A stretch of 64,000 nt of DNA, taken from positions 284,562,067-284,626,066 of the forward strand of contig OV884056.1 in the NCBI GenBank assembly GCA_930367215.1, read 5' to 3'. How positions within the stretch are numbered: the first letter of the stretch is position 1; every line of letters begins with the position of its first letter. A program made the translations under genes and the position numbers. The notes below the pieces were generated by a model. The model searched no databases. It was given only the letters and a program-made list of their open reading frames with translations, and had not been told where the DNA came from. The DNA comes from Pollenia angustigena (lineage: Eukaryota > Arthropoda > Insecta > Diptera > Polleniidae). Shown here piece by piece: positions 1 to 11,192 of this stretch.

Positions 1-151
1 CAACCGGCTCTTCAAAAACCTTAAAAACATATTTTTCAAATGGTCCTTTTCAGGGCCATCAATCAATTATAAAAGAGAAAAACTTTCGTTTTTAAACATA
101 TTTCAGGAATAAATTATTATCATTTGAGACCTGAAACTAATATACAGGAGT

Positions 152-338
152 TTCCTGGAAATCGAAAACGCAATAATTTGAAAGTGGTGTTTAATACACT
201 TTTAATCAAATTTTTATAATTTTTGTTATAAAATTCTTTTTAATAGAGAAATATTTATCATAAAATTCTTTTATTACAGAAATCTTTTTAAAAATCGACG
301 TTTAAAATTCTTGCGTTTTGCGTTTTCTATTTGCAGAT
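152..338. mobile_element. Short inverted-repeat element, family shared with 38.6 kb
   Basis: The left end reads CCTGGAAATCGAAAACGCAA and the right end is the matching inverted copy (TTGCGTTTTGCGTTTTC). The interior from about 181 to 338 is closely repeated at 38602-38771 in the same orientation, so this is a dispersed non-autonomous element. No clean target duplication was found. The family is not recognised. Confidence 0.55.
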
Positions 339-1160
339 AACCGCTGATAGTTATTACTTCGTGAATATTTGTAAAGATCTATATATAACACTGCTAACTT
401 AATTAGTTTTAAATAAAACAAAAATTTATGATGACAAACAATTTTTGAAAATAAAATTCGACTTGTGGCCACGATAGGCGCAAATACTTTACTTTCAGTT
501 GTAGAAAAATTCAAGATAAAGAAGTTCTGGAGTTCAAGTTATAGAAATAAAATCATGTAAATTGGTCTGTCTACCGCTATTGCCTAGAGATTCCGTTCGA
601 CTTAAAGAATTTTCGACTTACAGAAGTTCCAACCTATAGCAGCGGCCTTCATGATATGTCTATAGACACCAGACCCAAAACTTAAACTCGAATATAAGTC
701 TTTAATTGCCACCTAAAATTTTATTGTAACAATGTGTAACAGTCATTTCAATGATAATAATATCTTTTAAATACCAAACTGTTAAGTTTTTTTTAAACTG
801 TGTGCTTACCTAAAGTACATAAATGAAAATATTACAAATATAAAGTTACATATTGCAAAACCATTTATTTAAAATTAATGTACATTAGATACAATGTATA
901 AAACAAACTAAAACAATTCATATTGAGAGCACATCGCACTTGTAATGTGTATTACCGCAAAATTTATGAATAATAAATAATGACGATATTCGGTAAAAAC
1001 TTTATTTTCTAATAAGAGATCAAATTAATATTTTTATATAATGCAGTATTGCAAAACAAGTGCGTATGTATGTTAGTATATAAAAAAGGTAACAAACATT
1101 TATTAAAAATAATAATTATAGAATATACATAACTAATAATTAAAACAATTCATACAGATA
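339..1160. other. Gene-free AT-rich stretch
   Basis: No conserved protein, RNA gene or paired repeat was recognised here. The small open frame on the minus strand (302-514) has no recognisable motif and overlaps the element to its left, so it was not called. Confidence 0.4.
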
Positions 1161-1164
1161 GCAT

Positions 1165-2945
1165 AGGATAGCTCTTGTTTTCGAGGAATACCGTTATTTC
1201 GAAAATGGAGGATGTTGCACAACATATATTCGCGTTACTCAAAAACGGTTTAGTTTGTTGAATAAACTAGAAACTTACAAATTTTTATTCTTATTATTTT
1301 TTTTTTTGGCAAAAAAAAAATCATTTTTTAGCCATATTCAGCAATTTTTGGTTCTTAGCACGGAACAAAGAATATGTTTCTACAAGTATGAAGACGAAGT
1401 TCTTAACAAAACAAACCATAAACGATTGAAATTTGTCTACAACTTTTGATTTTATTCACAAAAGATAAAAAATGTTAACTGAATTTAAGAATTTTTTAAA
1501 ACTCTATTGTATGGAAGCCCCCTTAAAGGATGGTGTTAAGGGGCAAGTATGTTTGTAGAAAATGTTAAAATGTAGGTCGGTCATAAATTTTATCCCCCTA
1601 GGGTTGACCCCTAGGTAGTTACGGGACTTTTTCTTCAATTTATATGAATTACATATATTCTTCAGAACTTGTGACCAACTACCACCAGCAGCACACAAAC
1701 GAACGCTCGAGTAAAGTCTGAAAACGAGCAAAATTGTTAAAAGTTAATACAAAACAATCCCTAAAGTCACACGGGAACTATACATAATTATGTACATATA
1801 TACTCGTACATACATACAAACAAGGGGGTATAACCTGTTTTTATAGTAATATTTATATCTTCCATGTAAAAGTATCGTGTTATGTTTTATATTAAATTAG
1901 TTTTCCAACTAATAAAAGTTTTTAACTTCGAGTTAATACCCTCTTGTTGGTCGAGTAAGATAGGTACATTATTATTATATATTATTTACAAAGTCAACTT
2001 AAACAACTTTTCCTCTTTGCATTCCTCTAGGATATGGAGATCCGCTTTCAGATTGTCCCATGCTAAACTTATGTAGTGTAGAATACAAAAATCAATGTTC
2101 ACATTGCACTCGTCATTTAATATTGAATTTTTTATTAATTTGCAGCAATTTATAAGCACTAAGTACACGCCAACGTTTTTCTTTAGCTAAACGATAATAA
2201 AAATCACGTTTATCATTCGAAGTTTTACCCATTTTAACAAATTGTTTACAAATTAAATTAAAGTAATTTATTTACTTTCAACATGAGTTGCCAATTTTTG
2301 ATGTTACATCATTCAGTGCTGTAATAAGATGAAAGAGTAAAACTGCTAAATTGCAGACATATGAAACTGCTAAAATGTTCTACATCTACCAAAATTCTAG
2401 ATTTATTTCCAAAATTTTTTATCAAAAAATCATTTTGTATATAATGTTAATATACGGATTAACATTGTTTTGTTTTAATTTTTCAAGTTTTTGTTAACAA
2501 AAATTCTATTTACACAGAAAAATTTTAATGAAGAATATATGTAATTCAGATTTATTGAAGGAAAAGTCCCATAACTAACTAGGAGTCGCCCCTAGGGGGA
2601 TAAAATGTGTGACCGACCTACATTAATTTTTGTCCAAAAAATTATTCAATTCAATTAAAATTAAAAAATTAACAGCATAGCTGCATGTTAAATTTCTTAT
2701 GTCGTTTTAAAAAACAAAAAATTCTGAACTTTGCTAAAAATGATTTTTTTGCCAAAAAAATTAATGTTTCTTAAAAGGCTGCGTAGATTAACAAAAAGCC
2801 TTACTTAGTTTAATTTTTTTTCGGAATTTGTAAGTTTCTAGTTTATTTAACAAACTAAACCGTTTTTGAGTTACGTGAATATATGTTGTGCAACATCCTC
2901 CATTTTCGAAATTCCGGTATATCTCGAAAACAAGAGCTAGCCTAA
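1165..2945. mobile_element. Fold-back element with roughly 0.4-0.5 kb inverted arms
   Basis: The left arm (about 1165-1668) and right arm (about 2529-2945) are inverted copies over most of their length. Both contain AGCTCTTGTTTTCGAG near the tip, then TTTCGAAAATGGAGGATG, TAAACTAGAAACTTACAAA, CCCCTAGG with GACCGACCTAC, and GAAGAATATATGTAATTC at the inner edge. The central 860 bp (1669-2528) is not part of the repeat and holds a piece of a host gene. The outermost bases look like TAGGMTAGCTC. No target duplication could be fixed. The arms encode nothing recognisable, so the element must have been moved by a transposase from elsewhere. Confidence 0.75.
1669..2232 (-). pseudogene. Captured 5' fragment of a Trm7/FTSJ1-type tRNA 2'-O-methyltransferase gene
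   Basis: Trm7/FTSJ1 enzymes 2'-O-methylate tRNA anticodon-loop positions 32 and 34 using SAM. Here the minus strand from ATG at 2232 reads [18 protein letters not shown] and continues with [14 protein letters not shown], the family N-terminus, then meets a stop. About 400 bp further on, after a good splice acceptor (gttttcag near 1725), it reads LCAAGGSWSQVL, the SAM-binding motif I (family CAAPGSWSQVL), with the usual Pro changed to Gly and one base lost just before it. The match stops exactly where the fold-back arm begins (about 1668). Retention of the intron means the piece was taken as genomic DNA, not as a processed transcript. It lacks the rest of the methyltransferase fold and cannot be functional as such. 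Confidence 0.75.
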
Positions 2946-3267
2946 AAAACGGTTAGCACCACTGGATTCAGCGTACTCGAATTAGGTTAACCCGCCGCGT
3001 GAACCGTTTGACAGATTTTTCAACAAGCACAGTGGTAAAACATAAAATTAAAGTAAACTACTACTATGTTTTGCATACATATTTGCAATATCTTACATTA
3101 AAAGTTAAGGTCACTTGGATTATATAGTATATACATATATACTTTTGTACTTTGGTGTATGTTTAGAACTTTACTTCAGTCATGTTGTGCTAGAATAAAT
3201 GCGGAAGGTAAAAAAATTGTTCACTTAAAAATTCAAAAAAAATTACCTTTAAAAATACCTTATAAAA
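2946..3267. other. Intergenic stretch
   Basis: AT-rich sequence between the fold-back element and the MADF pseudogene. Nothing coding or repeated was recognised. Confidence 0.35.
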
Positions 3268-4136
3268 TTAATTATAAATGTTTGCATTTGTCGCAGCAAC
3301 CTGTATAATATCTTGGTTGGAATTTTGTTGGATTATGCTCGCCATATAATTTTGCATTTCCGCCATTGCATTTGATGCCACTAAGAGCGGTAGCTCTTTT
3401 AATTGGAGAGCAATTGTCTTTCCGAATGCAGAATACATCGTTTTGTCTTCAGTATGGTCATTTGTTCTTTTGATAATAGCATCTAACGCGTTTTTAAATT
3501 GCTCGTCTCTCTCAATTCTCATCCTCTTTTGAGATTTTAATGATATTGGAGTACTACATATTCCGGTTCTTCTGTGAACATTTCTAATGAAAATAATTCG
3601 TCGTCCTGGCTCCCGCAAATAGTTTCATTGCTAAACTCAATTATATTTTCAGAATCGTCTTCCTGCAATTTTTACCCAAAGTTATTTAAAAAAAATAAAA
3701 ACTTGTTCATTATGTACATATCTTTAAAAACGCAAAAGAGCATTTTTATCGAGCAGTAAAAATACAAATGTGTAATATGTTACCAAAGCTTACAGTTTTA
3801 ATATTACTTGTAGTTTTTCTTAAAACTACAACCGGGGCCAAGAAATTCATATTATCATAATAATAAAGATGTGGTATGTATATAAACGCTTTCTGCCGAC
3901 GATCCAGACTTCTTCGACGCGTCCACCTTCTTCTTTTCAGCAACATAAGCTTGCCTTAAATTTTTGACCTTTTTCTTTACCTCATCAATTGATTTTCCAA
4001 ATGCATTTGCAATTTCTTTCCATGCATTATTTTTCATGCTCACGTTTTTATATGAGGAACTTTTGTAGTTCCACAAGCAGGGAAACTGTTCATAAAGTTG
4101 GATTATTTTGAATGTCTCTTCAAAATTTGCATCCAT
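3268..4136 (-). pseudogene. MADF-domain (Adf-1-like) gene, frameshifted, two exons
   Basis: MADF domains are Myb/SANT-type DNA-binding modules of fly transcription factors and of some transposon accessory proteins. From ATG at 4136 the frame reads a typical MADF N-terminus (IIQLYEQFPCLWNYKSSSYK ... NAWKEIANAFGKSIDEV ... KVKNLRQAY). Near 3895 a 1-base shift moves the conserved continuation (YIPHLYYYDNMNFL) into another frame. A donor (gtaata, 3807) and acceptor (tgcag, 3663) flank a short intron. The second exon starts with an acidic stretch (EDDSENIIEFSNETI), shifts frame again near 3560, and ends with a C-terminal helix region (FGKTIALQLKELP) at 3268. Two frameshifts and an unmatched intron phase point to a decayed gene or old transposon-linked copy. 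No transposase partner lies beside it. Confidence 0.65.
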
Positions 4137-4648
4137 TTTTCAAATTTTTACAATTGTAATTATTTTAGTTGAGTTAATAACCTCAACTTTTTGTTGACTT
4201 CTGTAGTAATTGTTCTGAAGTAGTTTTGTATGAAATGCAATATGCATATAAGCACACGTGTATAATAACGACTTTATTTTTTTATAAGTTATTAATTTTT
4301 TAATATTTTTTTATTCACGTCCGTCTTTTTTTCTCAATTTACCAAGAAGCAAGTACACACATATATGTATTTATATATAAATGATTACTATTCTGCAGTA
4401 GAATTGTTGGCAAAGTTAAAAAGTTTAAGATAAAAATTGTATTTATTTGATACTTTATTTTAAATTAATGCATCAACACTTATATTTTTCACAAAAATCA
4501 AAGTTTATTGTGTGCAGTTTACAACCCGTTTAACAAATTAAATAAAAATGTCGAAATACAACTACAAAAAAGCGGGCTGTCAAACTTAAACGTCAATTTA
4601 TGTTATAAAAGAACTTTCAAATGAAATGTCTTAACAATCAAGTTAAAA

Positions 4649-4736
4649 CTTTAACATTAGCAGTCTCCACCTAACATAAACTTGCAGTTAGTGTTAAAGT
4701 TAGTCATTTTATGATAGGTGGAGACCACAAGTAAGA
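4649..4736. repeat. Small hairpin with TCTCCACCTA inverted arms
   Basis: GTCTCCACCTAACATAAA on the left and its imperfect reverse complement TTTTATGATAGGTGGAGAC on the right form a near-perfect palindrome with AGTTAGTGTTAAAGTTAG in the loop region. It is probably a very short MITE. No TSD was found. Confidence 0.5.
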
Positions 4737-4814
4737 GTTATAAAGATAATATTTGTTCTTCTTAGTACTTATTTTCTATTTCTTCAAACATAAGCACATT
4801 GTTAAAGTTAAAGC

Positions 4815-4895
4815 TAAAACCGAGGTTTTTTTGTCGGTTTTCGGTTTCGGTTTTTAGGCATTTAAAACCGCGGTTTCGGTTTCGGTTAAAACCGA
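4815..4895. repeat. Clustered CGGTTT/AAACCG repeats
   Basis: Several copies of CGGTTTCGGTTT and the inverted form AAAACCG sit within 80 bp. Similar runs occur at about 18800-18840 and, as CCGAACCCGAACC, at 13715-13785. Such runs often lie near the ends of hAT transposons, but no boundaries could be set here. Confidence 0.4.
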
Positions 4896-5255
4896 ACAGT
4901 TCCTACATGAACGTGTATTCATAGCTTTTGTTTTATCAGTCGTAATGCCGTAATTATTTCGTGGTCTTATAATTCCACTTCAATGGATTTGCGGTTAAAG
5001 GGCTGAAGGCCATGTCTGATTAAACTTTTCATTCGCGTTGCGTTAGAAATTCGTTTTGACATCTAAGATGAAATATGTATACAAACTTATACGAAATATG
5101 TCACATAAAGTACTTTTTACGTAGAGCGAAGCGAAAAGTAAGACATTTCTAATTTTTTTGGGCGCTTTAAAAGCTGTTAGTACAATTTTTTTTAATTTAA
5201 AAAATGTTTTTATTGTGTCATACACCTTTTGCCTTACGGTTTTCTGTATAAGTAC

Positions 5256-5859
5256 CAGAGATCAGCAATGAGTAGTGAAAAACTGAGTAGAGCTAAATCA
5301 TGACTCATAAATTCTTGTACTTATACGCACTCATACTTATTCCAATGTGATTCAAACTCATATTCACTCAAAAGTTTCATTTTATTCATCGTACTCATAC
5401 TTACCAACATTCGTAGTGTTTGATTTAGAATCTACTCAAGTCAATGTGTATAGGCGAAGCAAAATGCGAGGCTGCCAGATTTGTCCCCGAAATAGCAAAG
5501 TGACGATTTGGCAATTACAGTTTACTAAAGTAACATGTATGAAGTAGACGATTTTTCGGCAAATTTATCTGGCAGCGCTGATTATTAAGTTGTTTGTTTT
5601 CTCTGTTGTGTTAAAACGGTAAATGGATGAGCTAAATGATTTGAATCATTGTGAGTATTGTAAGTAGTTTCTTGAAATTATAAATCAAGCTGAGGTCATT
5701 TATGAGTATGCGTATAATGTCGACGTCGCACTCATAAATATTTCTCTTGTGAGTATGAGTGAATCAGAGTAGTTTAGTTTAAATGATTTCTACGCACTTA
5801 TACTTACAATTGCATGAGTCAGTATGAGTAGCGAAAAAACGATTCATTGCTGATCTCTG
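5256..5859. mobile_element. Non-autonomous hAT-type element, 604 bp, 8-bp TSD
   Basis: The terminal inverted repeats begin CAGAGATCAGCAATGA on both ends and are followed by repeated ACTCATACT/AGTATGAGT subterminal motifs. The 8-bp target duplication ATAAGTAC is perfect (5248-5255 and 5860-5867). Length of TSD and CAGRG-like ends fit the hAT superfamily. The open frame inside (5347-5547) shows no transposase motif, so the copy depends on a transposase supplied elsewhere. Confidence 0.88.
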
Positions 5860-5998
5860 ATAAGTACGTCACGCAAGGCGAAGAAGTTGTATCTAACACG
5901 GCCTTAAAAGTTAGACAAACAATAGGCTATTTAAATTTTGCCTTAATTCTATTTTGAGAACATTTTATTATACCCCTTCAAGACATATTCATAAGGTG

Positions 5999-6112
5999 TC
6001 AGAGAGAGTTATGCTGGTTGTCAATTTTTTTGTATGGAGTTTGACATTTAGAATAAATAAGATCAGACAACTCTATACAAATAAAATGTGCACAGCACAG
6101 CTTTCTCTGATA
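5999..6112. mobile_element. Small hairpin MITE with CAGAGA ends
   Basis: GTGTCAGAGAGAGTTATGCT on the left pairs with AGCACAGCTTTCTCTGATAA on the right, and the inner TTTTTGTATGGAGTTTGACA pairs with CAGACAACTCTATACAAA. A short palindromic element of about 115 bp. No clear TSD. Confidence 0.5.
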
Positions 6113-6369
6113 AATATGTATGCCTTTTTCCCATTAAAAAAAATATAAACACAATTCTGAATTAAATATAGCAATTTTTGTTTTATAATTTTATTAGAAG
6201 ACAATTTTATTATTTTGTTTGTTTTTAAATTACAAAGTACATATCAATAATACTATGCAGTTCAATACAATTCCTTATAGGTATATGATTTTCAATTTAG
6301 GTACATTCTTAAAACAATTCCTTTCAGAGGATAAACAGCCTTTTAAAGCATTTTAAACAAAATTATACT

Positions 6370-7677
6370 TTAACGCAACAGACCTTTTTGTCTTAAATTT
6401 AAAATAGAATCGGCAATGACTTTTGCCGATCCCTTTAAATAGCCGCCACTCAAAAGCATAACAATGGGTATGTTGCGGGAGCGGCAAGTGGCAAACACAA
6501 ATTCGTCGCGTTCGATGACGCCCTGTAAAAAATCAAATTAAATCGGTTTTAGTATAGCACAGATTTTTAAAGTTTAAAAACAACTCTCTTTTCTCAGACA
6601 TAAAATTTTTTGAACTTAATTTGCGAATCTTTCAATAATTTTAAACAAACCTCGGGTGTTATTGACAGATAACCCAAAGGATCACCCTCCAAAATATCTG
6701 TACCAGCATTATAAACCACAAGTTGAGGTTGAAATTCTCCTAAGGCGTAATTTAATCCTCTTAAAAAGTAAAAGAATTAATTTAAACTTGTTTTTCTGTG
6801 TTATGAAATCCCATACCTCTTCAACTTTCTTAAATAATCCCTATTTTTTGTTCTCGGCTGCAATTCCACGGCATAACGTATGGCCAATTTAGCCTCCTGA
6901 TCTTTTGGATATATAAGAAAATTATACATATCCATGATATAAACAAAATCATTATTCATAAAATCTCTCTCATGACCATTGCCCTGATGAGCATCCAAGT
7001 CCACAATCATAACATTTTCAATATAACGTTCCTCCGAGAATATACGTTGTATCAATAAAGTAATATCGGCATAAGGACAAAAGCCACCACCTTTATAGGA
7101 ACAACAATGATGAAAACCCCCACCTAAATTAATGGCCCAACCGTGTTGCAAAGCCAATTTGCCCGCCATTATAGAGCCTGCAGTTTGAAAGCGCATGGGT
7201 TTCAAGTAGCCACGCTGGACGCAGCAATTGGGTACAAACAATAAAATGGGTATTTCAGCTATTTTGGCCACATTTATGCTCCATTTTAAACTACTTAAGT
7301 ATTTGGGCTTGTGCACCTTTAACAAATCTGGTATTGAAATTTCTTCGGGTTCGTAAAATGAGCCCTTGACCACTTGAGTTTCCAATAAAATCTTAAAATA
7401 GAAAAGACTACAATAAAATATTTGCTAAAGCAAGTATTTACGATGTTACTTTAGCTATATTATTTCCCTTTTGAGCATCGAATGGATGCAATTTTTCCAA
7501 TTTAGCGAAATGTACTCCATATTGTTTACTATAAACAATGGGCATTTGTTTACATCTCCTGGCTTCCGTTTCCGTTTTATTAACTTTATCTTCTGCCCCT
7601 TCGATATCTGTACGTTTTATCCACACCACTTCTGGCTTTTCCTTTTCGCTGTGCACTTTTTTCGTAAACTTTTGCAT
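6370..7677 (-). CDS. HDAC11: Histone deacetylase 11, class IV
   Basis: Zn-dependent class IV deacetylase; the vertebrate enzyme also removes long-chain fatty acyl groups from lysine. Four exons join as 7677-7450, 7391-6817, 6759-6651 and 6522-6370, all GT..AG with matching phases, giving 354 aa (human 347). Visible motifs: YSKQYGVHFAKLEKLHPFDA (about 50-69), the catalytic His pair in LGGGFHHC (about 170-171), Zn ligands in VDLDAHQGNGHERDF (about 207-211), NAGTDILEGDPLGYL with the third Zn-binding Asp, and the transition-state Tyr in SGGYLKGSAKVIADSILNL near the C-terminus. All catalytic residues are kept. The first ATG gives a basic, charged N-terminal extension of about 28 residues relative to human; the second Met, just before PIVYS, is an alternative start. 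Introns are 58 to 128 bp, typical of flies. Confidence 0.95.
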
Positions 7678-7976
7678 AACTCTTTCAAATATCTGTAGTT
7701 TTATTTGTGAAAGGAATCATTTTTCACTAATAAAATTTTATTGAGTTAAGAATGCAAGAACAAAACTATAAAAAATAGTTTGCATTTATTTTAGTGTTGG
7801 TAAATCAAAAGAAATTTTATTGAAAAAGTGTTGGAAAGTTGTTTAATTTTGACAGTGGGTTGAACATGCTATAGGTACATACATACTTTACAGGAACAAT
7901 CGAATATAATGAATTATTGGCTAGAAGCAAATAATTTTGGTGGGATGAAAACTCACTGGAGATAAATTGTAATATG

Positions 7977-8516
7977 GGGTCTTCACCTGACAATTTTTTG
8001 TCATAATAAACGTCAAATTTTATATAAAAAAAAAATATTAATTTTTTTATATAGACCCAGCGGGAAAATGAGGAATGGATTACATAAATAACTGAAAAAA
8101 TAATGTATTATTTTCGAAATAATAATAATACATTCATTGGAATCAAAAAGGTAAATTTATCAGAAAAAATTATTCATTGATTACCACGTATATTCCCACA
8201 TTTGCAAAACAAGGAATGTATTGTTTCTGTTCGTGACTATTATTCGTGTTCTTCTTTTTCATATTTTCTAAATTCGTTACTGTTTGCTGCCTGTCGTTTA
8301 CAAATTTTTATCAAAAAGGATGCATTATTTAATTCATTCCCAGGATACATTTAAATAATTTATTACAATCCTAGGACATGTTCCGTGCTAAGAATAAAGA
8401 ATTCTGGAATCAAATATAATACAAGATATGTATTACATTCTCGATTCCTATTGATTACATTTTCCCGCTGGGGACTTTGACGTTAAGTATGAGAAAAAAT
8501 TGTCAGGTGAAGACCC
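7977..8516. mobile_element. TIR element with 4-bp TATG TSD, hosting a nested element
   Basis: The ends are inverted copies of GGGTCTTCACCTGACAATTT, continuing for about 45 bp. The flanks TATG (7973-7976 and 8517-8520) form a 4-bp target duplication. Nearly all of the interior is a second element (8056-8472), so the original was only about 120 bp of hairpin. The superfamily is not known. Confidence 0.75.
8056..8472. mobile_element. Nested element with CCCAGCGGGAAAAT ends
   Basis: CCCAGCGGGAAAATGAGGAA on the left and the inverted ATTTTCCCGCTGGG on the right bound 417 bp. GA on both sides is a possible 2-bp duplication. The same terminal CCCAGCGGGAAAA occurs on a different 920-bp element at 15917-16836 with an unrelated interior. 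No coding potential. Confidence 0.7.
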
Positions 8517-8606
8517 TATGTAAAGAAAAACCTTGTCAACACATTTTAATGTATATTGCACTCCTTTCGTTCTGCAATAAAAATAAATCTTTCAATTGTT
8601 GCCACC

Positions 8607-10292
8607 CAAGGCGAATTCATACCGGTAATAGAGTTAAGGTAGCACTAGCTATCCCTTAAAAAAAATACAATGTATCATGGGAAATAAGCAGGTGGCATTG
8701 TTACGGCAACAAATACAACGTTACAACAAAAATAGAAATTAGGTCCCAAATTACGTCATAAAATATTTTAAGCAAAAATCAAAGCGTGACGCTGAACGTG
8801 ATGAAATAAATATATTTTAGCCGATTTTTATTTTATTATGCTCAATATCTTATTTATCGTAATTTAAAATTATTAAAAACTTTAATAAAATACAATAACC
8901 ACAGCACAACACGTGGCCTTTTTGTAAACATAAACAAAACTTTACCCTGCAGATAACGAGACTTGTCCATAAATGCATGTAAAGAATAGTCCATAAAGAA
9001 GTAGGAGTACTCCAAAACTACTCGAAAATATGGTTAAAAGGTGGTCGATTTAACGTTACGATGTCCTAGGAGTGGACCATATAACCCAGTATTGCATTAC
9101 AACGGAGGAGTCTTAAAACTACTCCATGTTCATACATACTCCTAGTGGATTAGTTTTGAAACTACTCCATGGTATACTCCAGAGGATTAGTTTTCACTTC
9201 GTTTAAAAAAGAAAACATTTTATTTAAAAACAAGTCGTTTCACTACAATCTCTTTTTAACAGTGACATGGTCCATGCTTGGACCAGTCCAAGGAGTAGTC
9301 CATTTGATCAAAATGGATCACGTAGTACAATATTATCTGCAGTGTAAAGTTTCGTACAGACGATGGTCAGATCTTACAATTTTGTAAGCAGGCGTTGCCA
9401 ACAGCAAAATTTTTCTGACAATGGTGCATTGTCAGATGCATTAGTTTTGCACATCTGCAAATACAAATGAGCTTACAATGTTCACACAGTTGTAAGTCAT
9501 TTTAGCCAATTTTAATGCAATTTAAGCAACGCTGCTTACCAATATTGTAAGATCTGACCATCGTCTGTACGAAGCTTAACTAAGATTAGACAAACAATGC
9601 AAGAGCAAAATTTTGTCATCTGGCGTAGTGCTGCCACCTGTATTATTTCACCATACAATGTATTTTGTTTTTGCAAAAAAATACACTGAATGTCAAAATT
9701 ATTTGTTAACATATAAAAAAGGGAATTTTTTGTTTGTAAAATACACACAATTGCTACAACAAGGTAAACTCAACTCGACAGCAGTTTATCAGCTGTCTCC
9801 ACGACGTATTAAAAAAAAAATAGGGAAACGTCAAAATATAATTTTGTTTATGTTTTGCGCCAAAATAACCGAAAAATTTCTTAGAAAAACTGCAAATAAT
9901 TAAAGTGAATTTAGTAATTTCTTTTATAACCCAAACAAAATTTTCATTTTGTTTTTCAATAAATTTTAGCCTTGTAAGAATTTTTGACAGCTGCCTATTA
10001 AATTGCAAAAAAAATACATGGGGCTTTTTGTAGTTGTAGAGTTGCACCTACCTTTTTAAATCCGCCTTTTTCCTGTATTGCAAATTTATTGTGGCCCCAC
10101 TTATTCCTCACGCCTTTCAAAATCCTTGAGTTTATATTTTATGTTCACTTTTTTGTTTTAAAAAATTTAAACAAGTTTTGTTCAAGTATTTAGATTTTTA
10201 TTGAATTTTAAATTTTAACTAATTTTTTCACAAAATGTTAACAAAGCTTGACATTCAGTATTCTCACAAAAATAAAGTGTGAATTCGCCTTG
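8607..10292. mobile_element. hAT-like element with CAAGGCGAATTCA ends, 1.69 kb
   Basis: CAAGGCGAATTCA at 8607 is matched by its reverse complement TGAATTCGCCTTG ending at 10292. The flanks TTGCCACC and ATGCCACC agree in 7 of 8 bases, an 8-bp target duplication. The interior is AT-rich and has no recognisable transposase. The open frame at 9613-9903 looks random (poly-Lys, no motif). A Tourist-like element is inserted at 9348-9576. Confidence 0.65.
9348..9576. mobile_element. PIF/Harbinger-type MITE (AGTTTCGTACAGACGATGG ends), TAA TSD
   Basis: The inverted ends AGYTTCGTACAGACGATGG and the following GTCAGATCTTACAA match over about 45 bp. TAA flanks both sides (9345-9347 and 9577-9579), the TWA duplication of PIF/Harbinger elements. 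A half copy is present at 56521. Confidence 0.8.
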
Positions 10293-10295
10293 ATG

Positions 10296-10890
10296 CCACC
10301 TTCGTATATCACATACATATTGGAAATATAATTGTAATTGTGTGCCAGTCGAGATCGATCATTGCAACTTTAAAATTTTGCAATTTTCCAATTTTGAAAA
10401 CCAGTACGCATTTTTTTCATTGTAAAACAATAAGTACATAAATACCTTAGTATAGTTTTTAAAGTACTTTATTTTCTTCTCTCATCTGCACAAGTTGTCT
10501 TTTTGTAAATTTGGTTTTGAAAAAAAATTATAGCGAAATTCGAAAAAAAATTATAGACATTTGATGTTATCGGTTAATAAATATTAACCTTTGAAAATTT
10601 TTTCACGATGATTGACCTGTAAATAAACTTATTTTTACCTTCTTTTTTATTAAATGCATTCCCACCTGCAATTAAAAATTTTTTTAACACGCGCATACAA
10701 AATTGTTTATAAATATTTCACAAAAGATTGTCTGTATTTCAATAAAGAACAATTAAACATTTCAGTTTGAGTTTGAGTTTACGTATCATATTTTATTTGG
10801 CTTTTCTAAATTATTGTTACAGTTTAATTTCACAGTGTGACAGGAAAAATACACTTTTAAAATTACCAGCATATTAATTTTCTAAGTTAC
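10296..10890. other. Gene-free AT-rich stretch
   Basis: No gene, RNA or paired repeat recognised between the hAT-like element and the next MITE. Confidence 0.35.
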
Positions 10891-10895
10891 GCTTA

Positions 10896-11032
10896 GTTCA
10901 TATTATGAAAGTTTTCTTTCAGAAAGTCTGAGTTTATTGGTGAGAGGGGAGAGAAGAATAGCCTGTTAGCTTCCTCTCTTGCCTATAAAGTCAGACTTAC
11001 TGAAAGAAAACTTTCATAGTGTAAATCCAGAC
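10896..11032. mobile_element. Tourist-like MITE, ACTATGAAAGTTTTC family, copy 1
   Basis: The inverted arms TATGAAAGTTTTCTTTCAG and AAAGTCTGAGTTTATTGG fold on themselves. TTA flanks both ends (10893-10895, 11033-11035). The better preserved copy at 23273-23415 shows the full end GTCTGGGNTCACACTATGAA and a TAA duplication. Confidence 0.8.
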
Positions 11033-11192
11033 TTATCAAAAAACATTTTTAACTTGAGACATTTTTACTCCGGTTTTTAATTTTTTAACGGGTTTAAAAA
11101 TTCGAGGGGTTAAGCTTTCTAGTTTTGATTAAAAATTCATAAAAGACTTTATACTTTGAATGCCAATTTTCTTTATCAGAAATACTCTTATA

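Noticed and set aside
9754..10047. 97-aa minus-strand frame with hydrophobic stretches
   Set aside because: It lies inside a hAT-like element, overlaps a frame on the other strand and shows no conserved pattern.
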